A stretch of DNA of 64,000 nt from Flavobacterium collinsii (GTDB lineage Bacteria > Bacteroidota > Bacteroidia > Flavobacteriales > Flavobacteriaceae): contig NZ_CADCST010000078.1 of assembly GCF_902804485.1 (NCBI RefSeq), positions 93,485-157,484 on the forward strand. The letters run 5' to 3'. The translations under genes and the position numbers were made by a program. Below are positions 9,020-18,254 of the stretch, piece after piece; position 1 is the first letter of the stretch; each line of letters begins with the position of its first letter. The notes beneath the pieces are model-generated. The model was not told where the DNA came from, made no database searches, and saw nothing but the letters and a program-made list of their open reading frames with translations.

Positions 9020-9148
9020 ATATTTTAATATATTTTTTATTACTAAAATTCTTATTTGCAACAGATTACCCGAAAAATAAGGGGTTTTAGCGATTTATTT
9101 CTTAACAACCACAATCGCATATTTTACTATTCCCACAATTGCATGAAT

Positions 9149-9889
9149 CTACAAAAGATCAAAAAACGCTTTATTTTTAAGTCCTTCAAGTATTTTCGCC
9201 GATGGCAAATTATCCCTGTCTATAAAGCTTTTCATCTCGGGAATATTATCACAGAAAATGATATCTAAAGAAAATCGATCATTTCCATAAATTCCGCGAT
9301 GAATCATATTGGCAGAAAAAATCAATAGATCTCCCCGATTCAATTTTATAATTTTTCCCCGTTCTAAAGCATCGCTTTGCTGACAGCCGTTCAAAGCATT
9401 CCGAACATCAAACTCTTTTGGCAAATCCCATTCCCTATGCGTTTTTGAGATCAGTTCGATCCCGTGTTCGCTTTTCATCGGAATCCTGAAATGCACCACA
9501 TTCTGAGTTTTAATTGCTTTCTCTTGATCTTCGGTTGCCATTCCGGTATATTGAATATCGCGATGCCAATAATTTTTCTGATCTGCATTTTTTGGATCAA
9601 AGAAAAGTTGTGTGTTCAAAAAGACAGGAGTCTTCGGAAAAATTTCACTCAGCAATTCTGCAAATTTGTCCTGAGAAATAAATTCAAAAAGAGCTATTTT
9701 TTCTTCTCCATTGAAATATTCTCCAGAAGTAAGACTGTGACTGTTTAAAATTCCATTTTCATAATGCGCTGCATTGTCAAGTAACCAAAGTTCATGAAAT
9801 TTAATCAGTTTCTCTTCAATATCGACAAGTTCCTCTTCAGAGAAAAAATGCTCCAGATAGACATATCCGGTTGGCTCATACCTTTTCAT
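9149..9889 (-). CDS. Phytanoyl-CoA dioxygenase (PhyH) family Fe(II)/2-oxoglutarate oxygenase
   Basis: The 246-residue cytoplasmic protein has the double-stranded beta-helix signature of Fe/2OG oxygenases: the HxD dyad at His109-Asp111 (YWHRDIQYTG), the distal His197 (SANMIHRGIYG), and Arg205 (NDRFSL) positioned to bind the 2-oxoglutarate carboxylate. PhyH-family members hydroxylate diverse small molecules, so the substrate is not predictable. Its ATG overlaps the stop of the upstream thioredoxin-like gene by one base (TAATG on the reverse strand, 9887-9891). The two are therefore co-translated and may share a pathway. Confidence 0.8.
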   Translation of the reverse strand: MKRYEPTGYVYLEHFFSEEELVDIEEKLIKFHELWLLDNAAHYENGILNSHSLTSGEYFNGEEKIALFEFISQDKFAELLSEIFPKTPVFLNTQLFFDPKNADQKNYWHRDIQYTGMATEDQEKAIKTQNVVHFRIPMKSEHGIELISKTHREWDLPKEFDVRNALNGCQQSDALERGKIIKLNRGDLLIFSANMIHRGIYGNDRFSLDIIFCDNIPEMKSFIDRDNLPSAKILEGLKNKAFFDLL

Positions 9890-10503
9890 TACTCCCGAAT
9901 TTCGAGTAAACGCATTATTTCCATAAGCTCGTTCTGAGTACTTAGTCCTTTATCAGCCAAATACCACAATTGCAAATCAGTTTTGATTTTTTCATCAATT
10001 ACACCAAATTCTTTTTTATAGTTGGTCATTAATTCACTAGCTCCTTTTGGTCTTGGTCCCCAGTCAGCACGTGCAATTCCGGTTTCTTTACAAATCACAA
10101 TTACTTTTGGAATTGCTCTTCCGCCGTTCGTGAGATACTGATTCATTAGTGCTTCATTTTCATCGCGAAAAACAATTCGGAGGTCGATCTTTTTATGAGA
10201 GGCCAAAGCCATTTTATTAATAATAGGAAGTATTTGTGCCGCATCACCGCACCAGCCTTCAGAAATCACCAGCCAGATATAGTTATGTTTTAAATTTTCT
10301 AATTCGGAAGCTACCTCATCGGAAACTTTCATGGTTTTCTCCAGTCGGTTCATTCTGGCTTCATTCAGCTTGCTGTAATTGGTTAAGCTTTCAGATTGCT
10401 CATTACCGGTTGATTTCCCTTCTAATAGCAGATCGGTAACTATTTTTCGATATTCGGCATACGAATGACTGTTGAATAATGCTTTGGCTATAGTACTTTT
10501 CAT
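9889..10503 (-). CDS. Thioredoxin-like protein with a degenerate active site
   Basis: The 204-residue protein has a thioredoxin fold centred on YIWLVISEGWCGDAAQILP, with Trp84-Cys85-Gly-Asp-Ala88. It keeps the first Cys of the usual WCGxC motif, but the second is Ala. A conserved cis-Pro segment (AIPKVIVICKE) follows at about 131-140. An N-terminal helical part (1-70) and a C-terminal helical tail flank the fold. Without the resolving Cys it cannot act as a normal dithiol reductase; a monothiol role or a structural role is possible. It is the first gene of a two-gene unit with the PhyH-like oxygenase. Confidence 0.7.
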   Translation of the reverse strand: MKSTIAKALFNSHSYAEYRKIVTDLLLEGKSTGNEQSESLTNYSKLNEARMNRLEKTMKVSDEVASELENLKHNYIWLVISEGWCGDAAQILPIINKMALASHKKIDLRIVFRDENEALMNQYLTNGGRAIPKVIVICKETGIARADWGPRPKGASELMTNYKKEFGVIDEKIKTDLQLWYLADKGLSTQNELMEIMRLLEIRE

Positions 10504-10662
10504 ATTTAAAGTTTTTTTGAATTGTCTAAAATTACAACTTTTAAGAAAATTTAAAAAATGACTTTTGTCACATTCGTAGAAATCCCGAAGATCTACTTCA
10601 ATTTAAAACGAAAAGAACTATTATTTTTTTTAAAACATTATTTCTAAAAATCAGAATATGTC

Positions 10663-10670
10663 TATATTTG
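10663..10670 (+). promoter_or_regulatory. -7 box for pyrH-frr (TATATTTG)
   Basis: TATATTTG matches the Bacteroidota TAnnTTTG -7 element and ends 22 bases before the pyrH ATG, giving a very short leader. Confidence 0.6.
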
Positions 10671-10692
10671 CACAAATTAACGCAACACAGAA

Positions 10693-11400
10693 ATGAAATA
10701 TAAAAGAATTCTTCTAAAACTTAGCGGCGAAGCCTTAATGGGTGATTTACAATATGGTATTGACCCTAAAAGATTAGCCGAATACGCTGAAGAAATTAAG
10801 CAAATTCACAACAAAGGAGTAGAAATTGCTATTGTTATTGGCGGAGGAAATATTTTTAGAGGCGTTGCAGGTGCAAGTGCCGGTATGGATAGAGTACAAG
10901 GTGACTACATGGGGATGCTTGCTACCGTAATTAACGGGATGGCGTTGCAAGGTGCACTTGAAGACAAAGGAATGAAAACGCGTTTGCAGACTGCTTTAAA
11001 AATGGAGTCTATTGCAGAACCTTATATCAAAAGAAGAGCGGACCGCCATCTTGAAAAAGGAAGAATCGTAATTTTTGGTGCCGGAACAGGAAATCCATAT
11101 TTTACAACCGATACAGCAGCCGTTTTAAGAGGAATTGAAATCAATGCAGATGTAATCTTAAAAGGAACACGTGTCGATGGTGTTTATGATTCTGATCCGG
11201 AAAAAAATGCATCAGCTGTAAAATTTGATTTTATCTCGTTTGATGATGTCCTTAAAAAAGGATTAAATGTAATGGATACTACCGCTTTTACTTTAAGCCA
11301 GGAGAACAAATTACCAATCGTTGTTTTTGATATGAACAAAATTGGTAATCTTTTGAAAATCTGTGAAGGTGAAAACGTTGGAACAGTAGTTAATATATAA
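10693..11400 (+). CDS. pyrH: UMP kinase
   Basis: PyrH phosphorylates UMP to UDP with ATP in pyrimidine nucleotide synthesis. The 235-residue protein has the amino-acid-kinase fold markers: KLSGEALMG near the N-terminus, the glycine-rich [11 protein letters not shown] (about 46-57), [16 protein letters not shown], and [13 protein letters not shown], which lines the active site. Length and sequence are typical of the hexameric bacterial enzyme. It is followed after 75 bases by frr, the common pyrH-frr pair. The spacer holds the tandem unit GACTGAAAACTAA twice (about 11440-11464). Confidence 0.97.
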   Translation: MKYKRILLKLSGEALMGDLQYGIDPKRLAEYAEEIKQIHNKGVEIAIVIGGGNIFRGVAGASAGMDRVQGDYMGMLATVINGMALQGALEDKGMKTRLQTALKMESIAEPYIKRRADRHLEKGRIVIFGAGTGNPYFTTDTAAVLRGIEINADVILKGTRVDGVYDSDPEKNASAVKFDFISFDDVLKKGLNVMDTTAFTLSQENKLPIVVFDMNKIGNLLKICEGENVGTVVNI

Positions 11401-11475
11401 GTCATCAGTTACAGTTTACAGTTACCAATAGAGACTGAGACTGAAAACTAAGACTGAAAACTAAAATTAAAAAAA

Positions 11476-12039
11476 ATGACTGAAGAAATAGAATTTATAT
11501 TAGATAGTACTGAAGAATCTATGAATGGTTCGATCGCACATTTAGAGAAAGAATTTCTTAACATTCGTGCGGGAAAAGCTTCACCGGCAATGCTGGGAAG
11601 TGTTTTTGTAGATTATTACGGATCTGCAACACCACTTTCTCAAGTATCAAAAATCAGTGTTCCTGATGCCAGAACCATCACTTTGCAGCCTTTTGAAAAA
11701 AACATGCTACAGGTTATTGAAAAAGCGATCATGGTAGCCAACATTGGTTTTAATCCAATGAATAACGGAGACGTTATCATCATCAGCGTTCCGCCTTTAA
11801 CTGAGGAGCGTCGTAGAGACTTAGCCAAACAAGCAAAAGCTGAAGCTGAAGATGCTAAAATTGGTGTTCGTAATGTACGTAAGGATGCTAATACCGATAT
11901 CAAAAAATTAGAAAAAGAGGGAACTTCTGAAGACATTTGCAAATCAGCCGAAGAGCAAGTTCAGAATTTAACTAATACTTACATCAAAAAAATCGATGAG
12001 TTATTGGCAGCAAAAGAAGCCGAAATCATGAAGGTGTAA
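11476..12039 (+). CDS. frr: Ribosome recycling factor
   Basis: RRF works with EF-G to split post-termination ribosomes. The 187-residue protein has the conserved elements of the family: LNIRAGKASPAMLGSVFVDYYG, ISVPDARTITLQPFEK, ISVPPLTEERRRDLAKQAK and NVRKDANTDIKKLEKE. The expected three-helix bundle arms are acidic and lysine-rich. The gene ends 19 bases before a strong terminator, closing the pyrH-frr operon. Confidence 0.98.
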   Translation: MTEEIEFILDSTEESMNGSIAHLEKEFLNIRAGKASPAMLGSVFVDYYGSATPLSQVSKISVPDARTITLQPFEKNMLQVIEKAIMVANIGFNPMNNGDVIIISVPPLTEERRRDLAKQAKAEAEDAKIGVRNVRKDANTDIKKLEKEGTSEDICKSAEEQVQNLTNTYIKKIDELLAAKEAEIMKV

Positions 12040-12056
12040 TCCTATTCAACACAAAA

Positions 12057-12098
12057 TAAAAATCCGTTTAGTTAAATTATACTGAACGGATTTTTTTA
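12057..12098 (+). terminator. Rho-independent terminator after frr
   Basis: AATCCGTT (12061-12068) pairs with AACGGATT (12085-12092) and is followed by a T-run. The terminator immediately precedes the promoter box of the next gene. Confidence 0.85.
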
Positions 12099-12102
12099 TT
12101 CT

Positions 12103-12110
12103 TATTTTTG
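12103..12110 (+). promoter_or_regulatory. -7 box for the DUF5686 gene (TATTTTTG)
   Basis: TATTTTTG fits TAnnTTTG and lies 47 bases before the ATG at 12158. It directly abuts the frr terminator. Confidence 0.5.
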
Positions 12111-12157
12111 CATACCATTTTTACACTTTGTCTGTTTTTGAAACTATAACACTCTCT

Positions 12158-14653
12158 ATGAAGCTATTTTGTTTGTTGACTTTGTTTTTCACGCTTACCA
12201 TTCAGGCGCAATTTCAAATAAACGGAATTGTAACGGACTCCAATAACAAACCTCTTCCTTTTGCTACAATTACAACTTCCGACAACAACAATACAATTAC
12301 AGATGTTGACGGAAAGTTTATTCTGAAAATGCCTCTAAAGCCAACCGATTTTATCGTTTCGTATATTGGTTTTCAAACAAAGATCATCGCAGTTACTGAT
12401 CATAAAACTTTTTATCCGATCTCTCTTTCTCAAAAGACCGACGATTTAAAAGAGGTTGTGATTTCAAACGAAAATCCGGCCTTAACGATAATTAAAAAGG
12501 TAATTGCGAATAAAAACAAAAACAACCCGCAAAAAAAACTCAACAGTTTCGAATATAAGAGCTACAATAAACTTATTGTAACCGCCAATCCTGACTCGAT
12601 TGACGGCAGAATCGACTCGACTGCTACTTATAAAAATTTAGACAAAAAACGCATCAATATTGATTCTTCTGATTACAAATTCAAAGAAATAATCAGTAAG
12701 CAGCATTTATTTCAAACCGAAAAAGTTTCACAATATCAGTTTGGCAATCATAAATTGAAGGAAACCATACTAGGAACCAAGATGGCCGGTTTTAAACAAC
12801 CCATTTATGAGATTATTGCTTTTAATCTACAGTCGATTTCGATTTATGATTCGAAGTACGAGCTGTTTGAAACGAAATACGAAAATCCAATTTCAGACAA
12901 CGCTCCTCAAAATTACAATTACAAGATCCTGGATACCGTGAATGTAAAGGGCCGCGAAACGTATATGATTTACTTTAAAAACAAACACAGAAGGAAATCA
13001 TCGGGACTAGAGGGTGTTTTATACATCGATCAGGAAAATTTCGCTGTTGCCAAAGCCGTAATGCGTATCAAAGGTGTTTTGGACATTAGCGGAATTCATG
13101 AATTTGAATATGTACCTAACGAAAAAATATGGTTCCAAAGCAATACTACTTTTAAAATTGTAAAAGGAAAGAACGATGATGACATTAAGATCTTAGGAGG
13201 AACCATTCAGTTTGACGGAGACGTTGAAGATAATTTCGAACCCAGAAAAAAATCAGCTTCTGACTTTACCTATCTGCTTTCTGAGAGCAACAATTTTGAC
13301 ATTCGTTACAATACGACCGCACCTATAAAAAACCCGGCTCTTTACATCGAAATTAAAGACGACGCCAACAAGAAACCGGAAACTTTCTGGGAAGAATACC
13401 GAAAAGAAAGCCTGGATCTAAAAAGCCAAAAAACGTATCAGCTAATAGACAGTCTTTCGATAAAGAAAAGAATTGAAAATCGTTTAGGATTAGGACGTAA
13501 AATCATCAACGGGTATTTCCCGATTGGCCCGATCGATCTGGATTTAAAGAAAATCATCAGTTACAACAATTACGAAGGTTTCAGATTAGGACTTGGTGGT
13601 ATTACTAACGATCACTTCTCTAAAAACTTCAGAATCGAAGGATATGGTGCTTACGGGACAAAAGATGGTGCATTCAAATACAGTCTGGGAACAGGAGTTT
13701 TATTGGACAAAAACACCAATACATGGGTAAACGGATACTATACAGATGACGTTCGGGAAATTGCGAGTACCGTTTTTGCAGTTGACAAACGTGTTTTTAA
13801 AATTTACGATCCGCGTCCTATCAACATTAGTACTTTTTATAAGTATGTGGGTTGGAAAGCTAACATTCAGACCAAAATCATTCCGAAAACGGAAGCAATT
13901 CTGGAATTTTCAAGAACCTATGTAGAACCTAAATTCGATTATCTTTTTAATTACAATGGAAAGTTATATTCGGATTATGTCATGACTACCGCAATGGTTT
14001 CGATTGTTTGGGCACCTTTTAGTCCTTTTATGCAAACCCCGACCGGAAGAACTGAGACAGATAAAAAATTCCCAAGGTTTACTTTTCAATATACGCAGTC
14101 GCTACCCAATGTTATGGAGAACGATTTTACTTTTGGGAAAATAGATTTCAAAGCAGAATATGAAAAGAAATATTTAAACGGTCAGAAAACGAGCTTGCTC
14201 CTTCAAGGAGGTTATGCTACGGGCGATGTACCCATTACACACCTGTACAATACAATGCCCAACAACTTAAACAAGGAAACACTATTGCAACGTATTACTT
14301 TTGCCGGACGAAACAGTTTTGAAACCATGTTTTTTAACGAATTTTTTTCCAGTCAATATGTCTTTTTCCAAATCAAACACGGTTTCGACCGAATCAGAAT
14401 ACTCAAAAAAGTTCGTCCGTCTTTAGTACTGGTTACAAGAATGGCCTGGGGAAATATGGAAAATCCACAACAACACGTAGGTCCAACCTATAAAACCCTG
14501 GACAAAGGTTTTTTTGAATCCGGAATCGAACTCAACAAGATTTATAAAGGTATTGGTTTAGGTGGCTTCTATCGTTATGGTCCGAACCAGCTAATGAGAT
14601 TTGAGGATAACATTGCGGTTAAGATTTCTTATGTGCTGGATTTGGGGTTATAA
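12158..14653 (+). CDS. DUF5686 / carboxypeptidase-regulatory-like outer-membrane protein
   Basis: Start chosen at ATG 12158 because it gives a clean signal peptide (MKLFCLLTLFFTLTIQA); a longer frame would need TTG at 12128. The 831-residue product begins with a carboxypeptidase D regulatory-like beta-sandwich (about 20-95: INGIVTDSNNKPLPFATITT ...). A large DUF5686 region rich in aromatic beta-strands follows and ends in a C-terminal strand (VKISYVLDLGL) typical of outer-membrane barrels. Members are widespread in Bacteroidota and are thought to be outer-membrane proteins of unknown function. It is probably monocistronic, from the TATTTTTG box. Confidence 0.85.
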   Translation: MKLFCLLTLFFTLTIQAQFQINGIVTDSNNKPLPFATITTSDNNNTITDVDGKFILKMPLKPTDFIVSYIGFQTKIIAVTDHKTFYPISLSQKTDDLKEVVISNENPALTIIKKVIANKNKNNPQKKLNSFEYKSYNKLIVTANPDSIDGRIDSTATYKNLDKKRINIDSSDYKFKEIISKQHLFQTEKVSQYQFGNHKLKETILGTKMAGFKQPIYEIIAFNLQSISIYDSKYELFETKYENPISDNAPQNYNYKILDTVNVKGRETYMIYFKNKHRRKSSGLEGVLYIDQENFAVAKAVMRIKGVLDISGIHEFEYVPNEKIWFQSNTTFKIVKGKNDDDIKILGGTIQFDGDVEDNFEPRKKSASDFTYLLSESNNFDIRYNTTAPIKNPALYIEIKDDANKKPETFWEEYRKESLDLKSQKTYQLIDSLSIKKRIENRLGLGRKIINGYFPIGPIDLDLKKIISYNNYEGFRLGLGGITNDHFSKNFRIEGYGAYGTKDGAFKYSLGTGVLLDKNTNTWVNGYYTDDVREIASTVFAVDKRVFKIYDPRPINISTFYKYVGWKANIQTKIIPKTEAILEFSRTYVEPKFDYLFNYNGKLYSDYVMTTAMVSIVWAPFSPFMQTPTGRTETDKKFPRFTFQYTQSLPNVMENDFTFGKIDFKAEYEKKYLNGQKTSLLLQGGYATGDVPITHLYNTMPNNLNKETLLQRITFAGRNSFETMFFNEFFSSQYVFFQIKHGFDRIRILKKVRPSLVLVTRMAWGNMENPQQHVGPTYKTLDKGFFESGIELNKIYKGIGLGGFYRYGPNQLMRFEDNIAVKISYVLDLGL

Positions 14654-15036
14654 ATATTAAATTCCAATCTCTTAAATTCCAAATTCCAATTGGAGGCTCA
14701 GTTTCGTTTCAACAGAAAGAGAAAATACAAAAAAACAAATCAGGAAACAAAAAATCCGTGTAAATCCGCGTTTTCGCAAAGCGAATCCGCCTCATCCGCG
14801 ACCCCAAAAAAAAACCAAAAAACCAAAAAATCTAAATTCCAAATTCCAATGTGACATATCGTTTCATTTCGGCGAAAGGAATATTCACAAGAAACAAAAG
14901 ATCCGCACAAATCCGCGTTTTCGGAAAGCGAATCCGCTTCATCCGCGACCCAAAAAAAAATCCCAAACCCAATTATAAAATTGGAATTTGGAATTTTAAA
15001 GATTGTAATTTTTAAAAAATTGTAATTTAATCCCTT
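14654..15036. repeat. Repeat-rich spacer with two copies of a 44-base unit
   Basis: No gene is seen. A unit reading AAATCCGCGTTTTCG(C/G)AAAGC followed by GAATCCGC(C/T)TCATCCGCGACC occurs at about 14762-14805 and again at 14908-14951, about 146 bases apart. AATTCCAAATTCCAAT-type segments precede each copy. Near 14970-14990 CCAATTATAAAATTGG forms a small hairpin. These are interspersed repeats rather than coding sequence. Confidence 0.7.
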
Positions 15037-17307
15037 TTATGGCTTCAAAATCAATACAGAAGGTGTATTGTTCAACCAGGTACTTTGAGATTCTATTAAT
15101 TTTTTCCAGCTGTCTAAACTAATGATCATTAAGTTCTGATTCTCCAAGAATTCTTTTTTAATCGTTCGGTCATGCATAATCATGATGTGATTGGGTGCAA
15201 TTTGCTCGATCGAACGAATCGTTTCCTGAATATCTCGGGTATTTTTTACTTCACCGCTGGCATCCAGAACGGTAATCTGAGATCCGTTATTGTTGATTAG
15301 TTTTTTGGCATAATCAATTAAAAAAGCATCTTCTTTACTAAAAACCGGCATAAAAACCTGATTGACTTCTTCCAGCTTTTTATCGATGAAAATCCCAACT
15401 GGCATTTTACTTTTTGCGATAATATGGCGCGTCCTTTCGTCAAAAGGAGAATTTTCAAACAGTCCCTCCTTACCTGTAAACTTATCGATTAAACGATCCG
15501 GATTTACGATTCTGGTTGTAAACCCAAGAATTTTACCCAACAAGGTTCCTTCAAAAATAGACTGCCCTAATCCAACTAACAATAAATCATATTCGCCCTG
15601 ATTTGCCGTATCAATAATATCAGTATCGATATCATTTGTCACTTTAAAAACACTCACCATATTCTGATTCAAACGTTCTGATTCTTCAATCACCGGCAAC
15701 AGCATTTTACGTTCATGGTCTTTTATGTCAAACGAATGTATTTCGGTACTCAATGATAAATGCATCGCCGTCACAATAGAATTATCTGCCTGCTTTTTAA
15801 CCAAACTATTGGCCAGTTTAAGTAATTTTTTTCCTTTCTCAGGAGTAGCGAAAGAAAGCAGGATTTTAAATTTGCTTTTATTTCCAATTTCCTGTGGGAT
15901 AGCAGTTATCTTGTCTTTAAAAACAAAACCGATTAAATCCAACGCAGGACCAGTCATGAATGTGGTTACCAAAGCCATGATCACCATCATAGTAAAAATT
16001 TCTGTTGATAAAACTCCCAGATCATAACCGATATTTAAAACTACCAGTTCCATCAAACCACGGGTATTCATTAAAGCTCCGATTGCCAAACTGTCTTTCC
16101 AGCTTTGTCCCACGAATTTTGCAGCAAAAGCACTTCCAAAGAATTTCCCTGCTACGGCTACTCCAATAATCACGGCAGTCACCTTCCATAAATACGGATC
16201 GTTCAATAAACCAATTTGTGTACGTAAACCGGTAAATACAAAGAACAATGGCAGTAAAACGATAATCGCAACGTCTTCTACTTTTTCGATAAAAATATTT
16301 CTGAATTTATTGTTTTCAGGCATAATTGCTCCGGCCAGAAAAGCACCAAACAAAGCATGAATTCCAATAAGTTCAGCGGCATAAGCAGAAAATAAAAGTG
16401 TCAAAAAGAAGATCGCAACGACCGGTTTGTTCAAACTCTCACGTGTTGAGTTTAAATCACCTACACGTTTCAGGAACGGACGAACTACTTTCAGCATGAT
16501 AACTACATACAATAAAGCTAAACCAATTACATACAAAGCACTCGTGAACGAACCTGCTTTTACAATAGCAATTACCAGAGCCAAAATACACCAGGCCGTA
16601 ATATCATCGGCGGCGGCACAGGTAATGGCTATGGTTCCGAGTTTTGTTTTTTGCATTCCGCGTTCCTGCACAATACGGGCAAGAACCGGAAATGCCGTAA
16701 TACTCATCGCAATTCCCATAAACAATCCGAAAGAGGCAAACTCAACCCCAACCGGTGCAAAAGTATGGTAGATAAAATAAGCTAATGATAGACCCAGGGC
16801 AAAAGGGATTACAATACTTGCGTGACTTATAACTACAGCATCATGTGCTTTATTTTTCAAAACTTTCAAATCCAATTCCATTCCAATCACAAACATGAAA
16901 AAAATCAAACCAATCTGACTTAAAAATTGTAGGTTTCCTAAAGATTCTTTTGGGAACAAAGCTGCTGAAAATTCAGGAAAATACATTCCGATCAAAGAAG
17001 GTCCTAAAACAATTCCGGCAATCATTTCTCCAATTACAGAAGGCTGTCCGATTTTTCTAAAAACCCATCCAAACAAACGCGCTACTAAAATAATAGTCAC
17101 AATCTGTGCTAACAAAATAGCCAAAGGATGCTGAAGATTCTCAACCATCGAGTGAAGAAAATCATTCCAGTGATTGCTTTCTATTTTTTTATGAACGATT
17201 CCACGTCCAGCCTCAAGTGAAGCCCCTTTTGAGATTACCCAATATATCAGGGCCGTAAAACCTCCAATGACAGTAACGTAAAACAAGGAGTTTTTAATAT
17301 TATTCAT
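15037..17307 (-). CDS. CPA2-family cation:proton antiporter with C-terminal USP-like region
   Basis: Start chosen at ATG 17307 (MNNIKNSLFYVTVIGG) rather than 17361, because the extra 18 residues are not hydrophobic and precede the first membrane helix. The 756-residue protein has a first helix, then about twelve more (to about residue 450) with CPA2 hallmarks: GQPSVIGEMIAGIVLGPSL, FMFVIGMELDL, GIAMSITAFPVLARI and CAAADDITAWCILAL, the last containing the ion-binding Asp pair. The C-terminal about 270 residues are cytoplasmic and resemble universal-stress-protein domains (FKILLSFATPEKGKKLLKLA). It exchanges Na+ or K+ for protons at the inner membrane; the ion is not decided. Confidence 0.88.
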   Translation of the reverse strand: MNNIKNSLFYVTVIGGFTALIYWVISKGASLEAGRGIVHKKIESNHWNDFLHSMVENLQHPLAILLAQIVTIILVARLFGWVFRKIGQPSVIGEMIAGIVLGPSLIGMYFPEFSAALFPKESLGNLQFLSQIGLIFFMFVIGMELDLKVLKNKAHDAVVISHASIVIPFALGLSLAYFIYHTFAPVGVEFASFGLFMGIAMSITAFPVLARIVQERGMQKTKLGTIAITCAAADDITAWCILALVIAIVKAGSFTSALYVIGLALLYVVIMLKVVRPFLKRVGDLNSTRESLNKPVVAIFFLTLLFSAYAAELIGIHALFGAFLAGAIMPENNKFRNIFIEKVEDVAIIVLLPLFFVFTGLRTQIGLLNDPYLWKVTAVIIGVAVAGKFFGSAFAAKFVGQSWKDSLAIGALMNTRGLMELVVLNIGYDLGVLSTEIFTMMVIMALVTTFMTGPALDLIGFVFKDKITAIPQEIGNKSKFKILLSFATPEKGKKLLKLANSLVKKQADNSIVTAMHLSLSTEIHSFDIKDHERKMLLPVIEESERLNQNMVSVFKVTNDIDTDIIDTANQGEYDLLLVGLGQSIFEGTLLGKILGFTTRIVNPDRLIDKFTGKEGLFENSPFDERTRHIIAKSKMPVGIFIDKKLEEVNQVFMPVFSKEDAFLIDYAKKLINNNGSQITVLDASGEVKNTRDIQETIRSIEQIAPNHIMIMHDRTIKKEFLENQNLMIISLDSWKKLIESQSTWLNNTPSVLILKP

Positions 17308-17534
17308 AACTCGTTTTTTTGATTTATTGCTGCAAATATCAACACTCCAACTGTAGTGCAAAAGTAAATTTACTGCTAATTTTCAATCCATGTAACAAGT
17401 CCGAAAAACTTTGTAATAAGTTATTTTATTCCACAATAACCAACTGGCATTCTGAGATAAATCGGCTGCTTAATTACAATAATCAGGGGATTTTGACACT
17501 GTCGGTCTTACGTTTACTAACTGAGGTATAAATG

Positions 17535-18254
17535 TTAGATTTTTACTCTTTTCAAAAAATCGGCACGATAGGTTTCGCTTAGAATCAAAGAGCTATTTTT
17601 ACCATCTTTTTCTAAATGATGCAATACAATTTCGTTATGATTAAAAAACTTTATCGCTTTTACTGCAACAATTTCTTTCTTGTTGACACGGCAAAAATCA
17701 GTCTCGGGAAGTTCCTTTAAAAGCGTATCGAATTTCACATTCTTTAAGTTGAGTAAACTTCCGTCAACAAGCAGTACGGTTTTATCCCGACTGTCACTAA
17801 TGGCCGTCTTGATGTACTGAATCTGATTAAAATAAAGTAATGTTTTGCCTTTATCGGTATTTAACTGAATGAATTTTTTAGCGGCATCCGGTTTATCGAA
17901 ACGTTCAAAAGCTTTTGAGATCGCTTTTTGCAAACGTTCGAGTTTTACCGGTTTTGTAATATAATCTACAGCATCAATATTAAAAGCATCAGCGGCATAT
18001 TCTTTATAAGCCGTGCAGAAAATAACCAACTTATTGTCGAGGGTTTCTGCCAGATGCAAACCATCGATACCCGGCATTTCGATATCTGAGATCAACAAAT
18101 CAAAATCGAGATTCGGTATTTCGGCCAGGAGTTTTTCGGGATTGTTAAATGTTTTTACAATTTCTACTTCGGGAATCTGTTCGCAAAGCATTTTCAGATA
18201 CGTTAAGCCCGGCAGCTCATCGTCCAGCAGCAAGCATTTCAGTTTTGTATTCAA
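17535..18254 (-). CDS. LytTR-family response regulator
   Basis: The 239-residue protein has a receiver domain (1-120) with acidic pair Asp11-Asp12, phospho-acceptor Asp57 (LLISDIEMPGIDG), Thr81 and Lys101. A LytTR DNA-binding domain follows (about 135-239), starting IQLNTDKGKTLLYFNQIQYI and containing FCRVNKKEIVAV. The only start that keeps the acidic pair is TTG at 18252-18254, because an in-frame TAG lies three codons upstream. The gene begins inside the last 38 bases of the sensor kinase gene, so TTG initiation is probably helped by translational coupling. Targets are unknown. Confidence 0.9.
   Translation of the reverse strand: MNTKLKCLLLDDELPGLTYLKMLCEQIPEVEIVKTFNNPEKLLAEIPNLDFDLLISDIEMPGIDGLHLAETLDNKLVIFCTAYKEYAADAFNIDAVDYITKPVKLERLQKAISKAFERFDKPDAAKKFIQLNTDKGKTLLYFNQIQYIKTAISDSRDKTVLLVDGSLLNLKNVKFDTLLKELPETDFCRVNKKEIVAVKAIKFFNHNEIVLHHLEKDGKNSSLILSETYRADFLKRVKI

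Noticed and set aside
12128..12157. Extended TTG start of the DUF5686 gene
   Set aside because: The ATG at 12158 gives a clean signal peptide, and the -7 box lies at a better distance.
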